From the IMG/VR virus record IMGVR_UViG_3300005832_000025, positions 1 to 40,552 of that record: a stretch of 40,552 nt of DNA; one strand, written 5' to 3'. This stretch comes from a virus. The notes below the pieces were generated by a model, which saw only the letters and a list, made by a program, of their open reading frames with translations, was not told where the DNA came from and did no database searches. Positions 1 to 7,103 of this stretch are shown here, piece by piece (the stretch's first letter is position 1; every line of letters starts with the position of its first letter). The translations under genes were made by a program, and so were the position numbers.

Positions 1-15
1 AACGGTGCGCGTGAT
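1..15. repeat. 15-bp inverted repeat, left arm (right arm 394-408)
   Basis: AACGGTGCGCGTGAT at the very start of the window is the exact reverse complement of positions 394-408. The two arms bracket the small leftward gene 43-357. The left arm begins at base 1, so it may continue beyond the window, or it may be a fold-back assembly artefact at a contig end. Confidence 0.5.
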
Positions 16-42
16 GAGCGGAACGACGGATTTGACGATGGG

Positions 43-357
43 TCACGATTCATCCTGGGTAACGGTAATTTCCTGCCCGATTTTTGGGGCGCAAGTTGGA
101 CATTGATTGGGGTGACTATGTAGTATCCATCCCGTTCCTTTGCAAGTAGGGCAGGCGTCATTTGTACTATCTTCTTTTATCGGAGATGAATCGGCAACCG
201 TCGAATCCGCTCCATTACGTTGTTCGACGGCGCGACGAATATCTTGCAAGTGAACATCCTTGAGATAGTCATATACTTCTTGCAACATATTACAACTAAA
301 ATGTAAGACGTTTTCGCCATTTATGCTGACATCATCTGTCAAAATTATTTGGGTCAT
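43..357 (-). CDS. Small protein with a DnaJ-like CxxCxG zinc-binding segment
   Basis: 104 residues. The function is not known. The C-terminal half carries CPTCKGTGW followed by CPTC, the spacing seen in half of a DnaJ-type zinc finger, so a single zinc site is likely. The N-terminal half looks helical and is not recognised. The start is ATG at 357, with AAAGGAAAAT just upstream. It lies leftward downstream of another small zinc-ribbon gene (452-781) with a hairpin between them, and opposes the rightward structural genes. It may be a small accessory (moron) pair. The zinc site is visible in the sequence; any role is a guess. Confidence 0.6.
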   Translation of the reverse strand: MTQIILTDDVSINGENVLHFSCNMLQEVYDYLKDVHLQDIRRAVEQRNGADSTVADSSPIKEDSTNDACPTCKGTGWILHSHPNQCPTCAPKIGQEITVTQDES

Positions 358-405
358 ATTTTCCTTTCATAAGAGCGACTAGTACAACGGAATATCACGC
401 GCACC

Positions 406-452
406 GTTCGATGTCCAAGACCCCTGCACTTGGGGTCGTAGCGACATCGAAC
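406..452 (-). terminator. Nested hairpin between two leftward genes
   Basis: Outer arms GTTCGATGTC (406-415) and GACATCGAAC (443-452) enclose inner arms GACCCC (419-424) and GGGGTC (432-437). It begins at the stop codon of the 452-781 gene. There is no T-run, so it could be a processing or attenuation structure rather than a true intrinsic terminator. Confidence 0.45.
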
Positions 453-781
453 TAGGGTATAAGCCGCAATGTATGACTATTATATAGTGTTAGTGCAGAC
501 CTGACAATTTGTGATTTTGTATTTGAATACTCTTCTTCTAACAAAGTTGCCTGTTCTCTTGTAATCCAGAATGTGGCTCTCACCATATCACGGTTTGGAG
601 CTCCAATAGGAACAATCGAATAGGTTTTCGAACCATCAGTCTTTTCGTGAATGATATATAATGATTTTCTATTGCAGGCAGCACATTGACTATATAGCCT
701 ACTACCACTCATTTGTGGTCGCTGTAATTTTTGCTCTCCACAACGCGGGTACGGGCATGGAATTTCAAGATATGTAGTCAT
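452..781 (-). CDS. Zinc-ribbon protein of unknown function
   Basis: 109 residues. The N-terminus has CPYPRCG and then CAACN about 20 residues later, a four-cysteine zinc-ribbon arrangement. The rest includes a segment (REQATLLEEEYSN) that could be helical. Start is ATG at 781. There is no convincing Shine-Dalgarno, but a promoter-like pair at 790-818 would place the transcript start almost on the ATG, so the message may be nearly leaderless. It is divergent from the connector/tail genes starting at 826. The function is unknown; nucleic-acid binding is possible from the ribbon. Confidence 0.55.
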   Translation of the reverse strand: MTTYLEIPCPYPRCGEQKLQRPQMSGSRLYSQCAACNRKSLYIIHEKTDGSKTYSIVPIGAPNRDMVRATFWITREQATLLEEEYSNTKSQIVRSALTLYNSHTLRLIP

Positions 782-789
782 ACATAATT

Positions 790-818
790 ATCTTAGTCTT
801 AGAGCAAACAATCTTCAA
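790..818 (-). promoter_or_regulatory. Candidate leftward promoter for the 452-781 gene
   Basis: On the minus strand TTGAAG (813-818) and TAAGAT (790-795) are separated by 17 bp, each matching four of six sigma70 consensus bases. The ATG at 781 lies only 8 nt past the -10 box. This is moderate evidence only. Confidence 0.35.
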
Positions 819-825
819 GTGATAA

Positions 826-1179
826 ATGTCATATTTCTCGTGGATAAATGCTATAATAAATGAGATGGAATTGCCGTGGCGCTGTAGAACGTGCAATCAT
901 GAGAATATGGTTGACATGAATAGCCTTACAATTTGGCCAGTTGATAAGGTGATGCGCGCCAAGGGATTCAAGTGCGAAAGCTGCGGGATGATGGAAGTCG
1001 TTGCTTATGTGACGATCTCGCTATTAGAACAGAAGCGCAAGCTGGTTACTTACCCGCCTGGGCATCCGAAGTTTTATTATCTTTTCTATAAAATACTTCG
1101 GAAGGCAAAGGGAATCAACTTGCGCGGAGAGGCCTTATATGGCGAGATCAGACATCAAGACTTGGCTATCGCTAGATAG
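826..1179 (+). CDS. Zinc-ribbon protein at the head of the connector/tail operon
   Basis: 117 residues. Paired cysteines CRTCN near residue 20 and CESCG near residue 50 form a likely zinc ribbon. The C-terminal half is basic and aromatic. The last 41 nt overlap the next gene (1139) in another frame, which suggests co-translation. The start at ATG 826 has no strong ribosome binding site; an in-frame ATG about 13 codons in (before ELPWRC) is an alternative. I do not recognise a family. It may be a small head-completion accessory or a regulator of the late operon. Confidence 0.6.
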   Translation: MSYFSWINAIINEMELPWRCRTCNHENMVDMNSLTIWPVDKVMRAKGFKCESCGMMEVVAYVTISLLEQKRKLVTYPPGHPKFYYLFYKILRKAKGINLRGEALYGEIRHQDLAIAR

Positions 1180-2362
1180 ATGGGCTGCAATTGTAGGAAT
1201 ACACCCATTGCATTGGAATGGGTTAGCTTCCAATGATCTGATTCCTAATACGGTATGTGGGGATGTGTGGTTTACTTATTCGTGGCAACACTCTGACCGC
1301 GTTGGGCATGAAGATGTGGCCATGGCTATCCAGCAGGCGGAGATGGAAATCTCTGCTGAGGTTGGGTTCAATCTGTTGCCAGATTGGACTGTTGCCGAGC
1401 GCTTGACGTATCCCCAACCGGGAGTACCGGGAATCTATAATTTACAGGGTTTCAATCCACGGGGACAATATATTTCGGTGGAGCTCAGGAAGGGGCATGT
1501 GCTTTCCGGGGGGGTGAAAACGAAAGCGGTAGTGGAAGCAGGCGTGGCCTACGTGCGAAGCGATGTAGACTCGGATGGGTTCCAAGAGACCTGTACGGTG
1601 ACGGTAGCGACCACAGTGACAGACCCGAACGAAATCCATTTGTATTATCCAGCACAGAGCGGGGATGATGGCTGGGAGATACGCCCTATCAAGGTGAATA
1701 TATCCGGCGGGAATGCGATTATCACGTTCAAGATATGGCAGATTGCGGCGGCGAATAAGATGGACGTGTTCAATCCAAACCCGCTAGATGCTGAAGATGA
1801 CCATAATTATGAAGACACTGTGGATGTGTACAGAATTTACAATGATCCTTCGGTGCAGGTGCAGTTTATGTGGGAAAACCTGCCATGGGCAAAAAGCTGC
1901 GGTTCGTGCTATGCGTGCCAATTTGGAACTCAGATGGGTTGTTTTCACTTGCGGGAACCGAGATTAGGGCTTGCAGTGCCAGGCCCAGGAAGCTGGGATG
2001 ACAGCACAGAACAATTTACCGTGGCGGAATGGGGCGTGTGCCGGGCGCCGGACCAAGTGCGTTTCTGGTATTACAGCGGATACGAGGACAGAAGCCTGAC
2101 ACGCTCGAGAGTGGAGATGGCTAAATTTTGGGAATATGCAGTGGCGTTTTATGCGGCTTCGAAATTAGACCGGCCTGTGTGCGGATGCTCAAATGTACAG
2201 GAGTTCATTGACCGCTGGCGCATCGATGCGATGGCAAACGATAATGAAAATGTGAGCATTCAGGTGACGCCTGAATTGCTTTCGAATAAACTGGGTACCA
2301 CAATGGGCGCGATCTTTGCTTATAAGCGGGTACACCAAAACGGAATGAGGGTGATCAAATAA
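1139..2362 (+). CDS. Head-tail connector-like structural protein
   Basis: 407 residues. The first third has the helical pattern of gp6/HK97-type head-tail adaptors (AMAIQQAEMEISAEVGFNLLP). The remainder is beta-rich with six clustered cysteines near residues 250-270 (CGSCYACQFGTQMGC). That is far longer than a usual 100-150 aa adaptor, so it is probably an adaptor with an appended domain. Start ATG 1139 has GGAG nine bases upstream. It is followed at once by a 97-aa gene and the tail-tube gene, the usual place for head-completion proteins. The role is inferred from position and the N-terminal pattern. Confidence 0.55.
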   Translation: MARSDIKTWLSLDRWAAIVGIHPLHWNGLASNDLIPNTVCGDVWFTYSWQHSDRVGHEDVAMAIQQAEMEISAEVGFNLLPDWTVAERLTYPQPGVPGIYNLQGFNPRGQYISVELRKGHVLSGGVKTKAVVEAGVAYVRSDVDSDGFQETCTVTVATTVTDPNEIHLYYPAQSGDDGWEIRPIKVNISGGNAIITFKIWQIAAANKMDVFNPNPLDAEDDHNYEDTVDVYRIYNDPSVQVQFMWENLPWAKSCGSCYACQFGTQMGCFHLREPRLGLAVPGPGSWDDSTEQFTVAEWGVCRAPDQVRFWYYSGYEDRSLTRSRVEMAKFWEYAVAFYAASKLDRPVCGCSNVQEFIDRWRIDAMANDNENVSIQVTPELLSNKLGTTMGAIFAYKRVHQNGMRVIK

Positions 2363-2655
2363 TGCAGGAGATCATCCATTCTGACGAGCGAGGCCGTAAA
2401 TATAAAGCCTACCAGGATGGCGAGAACATTTTGATTGTGGGGCCGCCTGAAGATTTGGTGGACGAGTTCGGACTGCCGGAGTCGTTTGCCACGAATTTGC
2501 ACAACATCCTTTTCCAGCGCGGAATCTATACTTACAAGGATGTGGTGCGCAACCAAAACAATTTGATTGGAGCACTACAGGAGGCTTACTGCCTGGATGT
2601 GCAAAAACTGATAGAAGCCCTGTATAGGTACGACCAGGAGGTACGACATGAGTGA
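2362..2655 (+). CDS. Small conserved structural/head-completion protein
   Basis: 97 residues, acidic, no recognised domain. Its ATG overlaps the upstream stop (TAATG) and its stop overlaps the start of the tail-tube gene, so the three genes are translationally coupled. Its position between a connector-like gene and the tail tube suggests a head-tail joining, tail-completion or tail-terminator protein. This is a context call only. Confidence 0.55.
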   Translation: MQEIIHSDERGRKYKAYQDGENILIVGPPEDLVDEFGLPESFATNLHNILFQRGIYTYKDVVRNQNNLIGALQEAYCLDVQKLIEALYRYDQEVRHE

Positions 2656-4150
2656 CAAAAGAGCAATAACCGCCATCAACACGCGGGTGTGGTATGTGGA
2701 GGGTGGTGTGCATCCTTCTCGCTCCCCAGAGTTTTTGGCACTGGGTAAGTTCAGCACAGACCCTACGCACACAATTGGAGAGTCTACACGTATTACGGCG
2801 CCTGACCCGAACTCGTTCAACCGGGATGTGCAGGTTGGCACCGTGGAAGCCTCGGAGGAACGGGCAACTGTTTCTGTTGGGGCGCGCTATACGGCAGCCA
2901 TGGCAATCTTGATGCAATGGAAGCAGAAGAAATGCCGTGTGGATCTGTTTGGCTTGACCGGCTTATGCGGCAATCCGCAGGATTTCACCGAGGGCGGAGA
3001 GAAGTGGACGTACTTCCCGGACGGGCGTATTTCAAGCCACAGCCTGGAAAATTACAGCGCCTATGGCCTGGACGAGAATAACCCCACCAATGAAATGGTG
3101 GACATGACCGCCGAGGACTACTGGGAATACCTGTATATGGGCCAGGAACAGATCGGGAGCGCATACACCACGCGCGAGATTTACACCATCGATGTGTACA
3201 CAGGCAACGATTGCGAGAACTGCCCGGACCCGTGTGACCGCGTGCTGGCGACCATGGCAGGCGCAAGCGCTACCCCAGGCACCCAGCCGATCTTGCTGTA
3301 TTCAAATGATGGCGGCGAGACTTTCAGCCAGGATACGATCGACACATTATTCTCGACTGAGGATATTGCGGATGCCGAGATCATCGGCGGAGATTTTGTG
3401 CTGATCACGAATGCTGGCAACGAGATCCATTATACGGACATCGAACTTTTGTATGACGAAATAAACACATGGCAGCAAACCGATACTGGATTTGTGGTGG
3501 CGCATGGGCCGAATGCGATTAGCTCGGCGGACGCGCGGCATAGTTGGATTGTGGGCGATGGCGGTTACATCTACTTCTGTAAGAACCACAAGATAAAAGT
3601 GACCGTGCAGGATGCGGGCGTGGCTACCGTGCAGAACCTGAACAGCGTGCATGCCTACGACTCTGAGAATGTGTTGACAGTTGGCAACAGCAATGCCGTG
3701 ATCTATACCGTGAATGGCGGCGTGACCTGGAAGACTGCGACCGGCCCGGCTGTAGGCGTGAACCTGGGCGCGTGCTGGATGTGGGATGAGGAAACCTGGC
3801 TGGTTGGAGAAGGAGCGGGCGGCACCGGTAAATTGTGGCTGACCGTAAACTCTGGATTGAGTTGGACTGAGATTGGCCTGCCTGCCAGCTATGACGAGAT
3901 TTACAAGATAAAGTTCATCTCGGAGGCCGAAGGTTTCATTTCTGCGCACGCTGGCGGCCAGAGCTATGTGTTACGCACGATCACAGCCGGGAACGAATGG
4001 ACTGTGATGCCACAAGGCAAACGCGCCGTAGCAGTAGATAACACCTATCTGAAGGATATTGCTGTTTGCAGCAAGTATGGTAACACTGCTTTCGCGGCTG
4101 GCCTGGCCGACAATGGCACGGCTGGAATCATCCTGAAGATGGCTGCGTAA
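2648..4150 (+). CDS. Tail-tube-like protein fused to a YCF48-type beta-propeller
   Basis: 500 residues. Residues 1 to about 180 look like a phage tail-tube subunit: beta-rich, in the tail-tube position just before the chaperone and tape measure. Residues from about 190 to the end carry repeats of the photosystem-II-stability/BNR kind (for example LLYSNDGGETFS, VIYTVNGGVTW, LWLTVNSGLSWTEIG), which form a beta-propeller. A propeller on every tail-tube ring would decorate the tail and could bind host glycans. Start ATG 2648 has AGGAGG six bases upstream. The fusion is visible in one uninterrupted frame; the glycan role is inference. Confidence 0.65.
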   Translation: MSDKRAITAINTRVWYVEGGVHPSRSPEFLALGKFSTDPTHTIGESTRITAPDPNSFNRDVQVGTVEASEERATVSVGARYTAAMAILMQWKQKKCRVDLFGLTGLCGNPQDFTEGGEKWTYFPDGRISSHSLENYSAYGLDENNPTNEMVDMTAEDYWEYLYMGQEQIGSAYTTREIYTIDVYTGNDCENCPDPCDRVLATMAGASATPGTQPILLYSNDGGETFSQDTIDTLFSTEDIADAEIIGGDFVLITNAGNEIHYTDIELLYDEINTWQQTDTGFVVAHGPNAISSADARHSWIVGDGGYIYFCKNHKIKVTVQDAGVATVQNLNSVHAYDSENVLTVGNSNAVIYTVNGGVTWKTATGPAVGVNLGACWMWDEETWLVGEGAGGTGKLWLTVNSGLSWTEIGLPASYDEIYKIKFISEAEGFISAHAGGQSYVLRTITAGNEWTVMPQGKRAVAVDNTYLKDIAVCSKYGNTAFAAGLADNGTAGIILKMAA

Positions 4151-4179
4151 AACAATTTACAATTTAGAAAGAGGAAGCA

Positions 4180-4716
4180 ATGACGGAAGCAATTGACGAG
4201 AAAGTTGTCGAGGCGGTTGAGGAGACTCGGAAGCCGAAAGACAATACGATCACGCTCTCGACCGGGGTTGTGCTGAAAGGGAAGCAAGCCAACCCGCTGG
4301 TGTTGATCGATGTGATGTCCAGTTTCCAACGTCCGAAGCCACCCATTTGGAAAGACCCGAAGATGGGACGCGAGATGGAGAACCCGGACGACCCGGACTA
4401 CCGCGACAGATTGAAGGCGTGGGAGATGGAGATGAGCTCGGCCACGTTGAACGCGATGATCTTGCTGGGAACGGAACTGGTGAGCGTGCCGAAGAAGTTC
4501 CCGGGACCGCAGGCAAACGAATGGCTGGACGAGTATGAACTTTTGAACCTGCCCATGCGCCCGGACAACACAAGCTGGCGTTACCTGAAATGGGTGACGT
4601 TCAAGGCTGTGCGAGACGAGAAGGATCTGGAGAAGATACGGGATGTGGTGGGCAGACTCTCGGGCGTGAGTGAACGCTCGGTAGACTCTGCCGCCAACTT
4701 TCCTGGGAGCGAATAA
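4180..4716 (+). CDS. Tail assembly chaperone, G-like
   Basis: 178 residues. It is acidic and helical, with an N-terminal ITLSTGVVLKGK strand pair typical of small tail assembly chaperones that coat the tape measure. It lies directly between the tail-tube gene and the tape-measure gene, the invariant chaperone position in siphophages. GAGGA four bases before ATG 4180 supports the start. The following short frame (4736-5002) has only a weak TTG start and is open back to 4685, overlapping this gene's end in the +1 frame, so ribosomal frameshifting may create a longer G-T product. Confidence 0.7.
   Translation: MTEAIDEKVVEAVEETRKPKDNTITLSTGVVLKGKQANPLVLIDVMSSFQRPKPPIWKDPKMGREMENPDDPDYRDRLKAWEMEMSSATLNAMILLGTELVSVPKKFPGPQANEWLDEYELLNLPMRPDNTSWRYLKWVTFKAVRDEKDLEKIRDVVGRLSGVSERSVDSAANFPGSE
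4699..4704 (+). other. Candidate +1 programmed frameshift site
   Basis: The chaperone frame reads AAC TTT CCT GGG AGC GAA TAA. TTT C allows a phenylalanyl-tRNA to slip from TTT to TTC, moving the ribosome to the +1 frame. That frame is open from 4685 to 5002. The product would be about 273 residues (174 + 99). A -2 slip would reach the same frame. The mechanism is known from other phage G/G-T pairs; the exact slip site here is inferred. Confidence 0.4.
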
Positions 4717-4735
4717 GCGCCTTGACGGGCGTTAT

Positions 4736-5002
4736 TTGCCCGTAACGGAGATCGAGCTACAGCACGGGATCAGCGCAGGGGTCGAGTTGTGGCCGATGGC
4801 CAGGGGCATCGTGCCAATTTACGAAGAGCATGAGGCGCGCCTGGAGCGCGGAATCGGTGTGGATGCGTGGATGGAGATGGATGAACGCGAGAAGGCGCTG
4901 ATCATTGCGGCCAGGCGCACCCGGATTGCAATTGCGAACTTGCAGGCTGAAGCTGAGATAGAGCAATCTAACCGTGAGATGAAAAGGAAAAGCAGGCGAT
5001 AA
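4736..5002 (+). CDS. Tail assembly chaperone T-domain, probably made by frameshift
   Basis: An 88-residue frame from TTG 4736, open back to 4685. It starts VTEIELQHGISAGVELWP and ends in a highly charged tail. No Shine-Dalgarno precedes the TTG, and its stop directly abuts the tape-measure ATG at 5003. Position, size and overlap match the T portion of G/G-T chaperones, which recruits tail-tube subunits to the coated tape measure. It is probably translated as an extension of the 4180 gene and not from its own start. Confidence 0.55.
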   Translation: MPVTEIELQHGISAGVELWPMARGIVPIYEEHEARLERGIGVDAWMEMDEREKALIIAARRTRIAIANLQAEAEIEQSNREMKRKSRR

Positions 5003-7102
5003 ATGGCGTTGCAAGAAGTTGGCGTAGAAGCAATCGTAAAAGGACTGGCAGCCTTTCAGGGGGACATGAAGAAGATGAACTCCTCGCTGCAAGGTTTGCG
5101 CGGGGAGGGTACGCTTTTGCAACGCGCCTTCGGCTCGATCACGGAGGGGATCGTCAACTTTGGGGCCAGTCTTGTGCGGGTGGCAGAGGTTGCACTGGGA
5201 GTATTATTGCGGGATGCAATAAGGGCGGCAATAGATTTTGTGCGCGAATTGATAACAGCAACGATAGATGCTGGGAATGAATTTCAGGTGTTGGAAATAA
5301 GACTGGAAAGATTGAATTTCAACACATTGATTGAGTCTGGAACAGATTACAACCAGGCCGCCAGTGAAGCCGTGAAGTTGACCAAGGAACAATTGAAATG
5401 GCTACAACTGCTGGCAGCACAATCGCCTTACGATGCTACCGACGTAGCAAATGTGTTCACGCTTGCACGCTCGTATGGCTTTGCTGGAGAGCAAGCGCAA
5501 GGGATGACTCAGGATATCTTAGACTTTGCAGCCGGGATGGGTTTGGGCAGCCAGGAAATTCAACGTATTATTGTAAACTTTGGGCAAATGGTTCAGCAGG
5601 GGAAAGTGACACAGCGAGAAATGAATGACCTGGCACGAGGTTCATTTGTGCCGGTGAACGATGTATTGAAGATCATGCAGAAAAGAACTGGCCTGGCTGG
5701 GAAAGAATTCGATGCTTTCAGGAATAGCGGGGAAGGCGTGACTATGTTCATGAGCGCCTTTTCTGAATTGGTAGAGAAACGCTTTGCGGGGGGTGCTGAA
5801 CAAATGTCCAATACTTTCAAGGCGGCTACCGATAATGTGATGGACTTGGTAAAAGGTATTTTTGGTTTGAATACCGTGCGGCCAATTTTAGATAGTTTAG
5901 GAAAACGGGCGGCTGCATTTGCCAATGCTTTTACAGATGACCCGCAGCGCTGGGATAGATTGGTGGCGGCGGCCAGCAGACTGGGCACTGCGTTGACATC
6001 TGTACTCACTAGCCTATTCGACCTGATGCCTTCGACAGAAGGATTGGCGGATTCAGTTATCCAGGTAGTGGAACGCGCAGCGGCATGGGTGGAAGATAAC
6101 CGCGAGAACATCATTGGGTTTTTCGTTGACATTGCCGACACAATCCGCAATGAGATCGTGCCATGGATACGGGACCAACTTATTCCGGCAATCGGCCAGA
6201 TGTTTGCATGGATCAACGACAACAAGGATTTATTCTTACAAGTATTTCTCACGTTGGGAGAGGTGATTCGAGATGTAGTGGTGCCAGCGTTAGTGGAAGA
6301 GGTTATTCCGGCCTTGCAGAATTTGCTGACCTGGATCACAGAGAACAAAGAAACCGTGAAAATATGGATTGACTTTTTGATCAAGGCTTTCCTGGCATGG
6401 CAGGTAATTTCTACAGTATTGAACGTAGTTATCGGAATCATTCTAAGTGTGATTGGATTTGTTCTCGGACTGGTTGCAACAATCAGTGGCTTGATCAGTA
6501 TTATTAGTTTCTTGGGAAGCGGTTTTTTGACCTTGATCACAGTGGTTGGAGCAGTGATTGGAATTTTTACGGCGTTCAAGATGCAGCTTGAAATTGTGAA
6601 AACTGTAGTAGGAGGAGTGACAACTTACATTGAGCAACGTTTTGGAATTACCAAAGATGCAATTGTCAATAACTTACGCTGGGCATGGGAAATAGCAAAG
6701 AATTTAGATTGGGGAGGGTTAGGTCGTGCAATTGTTTCTGGAATTGCAAACGGCATTGTAACAATGGTCGGATATTTAGCGCGTGTGGCAGCGAATGCAG
6801 CTATGAGTGCTTACAATGCGGCCCGTTCCGCACTTGGAATCCAATCCCCCTCCAAGCTATTTATGGATATTGGCGCCGAGACAATGCAGGGGATGGCGCT
6901 GGGTATCCAGAAGAGCGCGGGGCTGGCGGCACTGACGATGCAGGGGGCGATGGCGAGGGTTTCGAGCGCGGCGGTGCCGAGCGTGACGAACTCGACGGTG
7001 TATAACAGCACGGCGAACTATAACCTGACAGTGAACTCGGGTGCGCCGACTGAGCCAATCTTGCAGGATTTCAATATGATGAGCTCGCTGGCGGGAGTGT
7101 AA
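5003..7102 (+). CDS. Tape measure protein
   Basis: 699 residues. It sets tail length and fills the tail tube until DNA ejection. The protein is largely helical. There is a phage tape-measure core near residues 120-260 (QSPYDATDVANVFTLARSYGF, NDLARGSFVPVNDVL), repeated amphipathic stretches (WIRDQLIPAIGQMFAWINDN), and strongly hydrophobic segments near residues 460-530 expected to contact the membrane. A length of 699 aa suggests a short tail, of the order of 100 nm. ATG 5003 follows the upstream stop with no gap. Confidence 0.85.
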   Translation: MALQEVGVEAIVKGLAAFQGDMKKMNSSLQGLRGEGTLLQRAFGSITEGIVNFGASLVRVAEVALGVLLRDAIRAAIDFVRELITATIDAGNEFQVLEIRLERLNFNTLIESGTDYNQAASEAVKLTKEQLKWLQLLAAQSPYDATDVANVFTLARSYGFAGEQAQGMTQDILDFAAGMGLGSQEIQRIIVNFGQMVQQGKVTQREMNDLARGSFVPVNDVLKIMQKRTGLAGKEFDAFRNSGEGVTMFMSAFSELVEKRFAGGAEQMSNTFKAATDNVMDLVKGIFGLNTVRPILDSLGKRAAAFANAFTDDPQRWDRLVAAASRLGTALTSVLTSLFDLMPSTEGLADSVIQVVERAAAWVEDNRENIIGFFVDIADTIRNEIVPWIRDQLIPAIGQMFAWINDNKDLFLQVFLTLGEVIRDVVVPALVEEVIPALQNLLTWITENKETVKIWIDFLIKAFLAWQVISTVLNVVIGIILSVIGFVLGLVATISGLISIISFLGSGFLTLITVVGAVIGIFTAFKMQLEIVKTVVGGVTTYIEQRFGITKDAIVNNLRWAWEIAKNLDWGGLGRAIVSGIANGIVTMVGYLARVAANAAMSAYNAARSALGIQSPSKLFMDIGAETMQGMALGIQKSAGLAALTMQGAMARVSSAAVPSVTNSTVYNSTANYNLTVNSGAPTEPILQDFNMMSSLAGV

Positions 7103-7103
7103 T

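Noticed and set aside
5593-6579. 328-aa leftward frame inside the tape-measure gene
   Set aside because: Composition and position mark it as an antisense shadow of the tape-measure gene.
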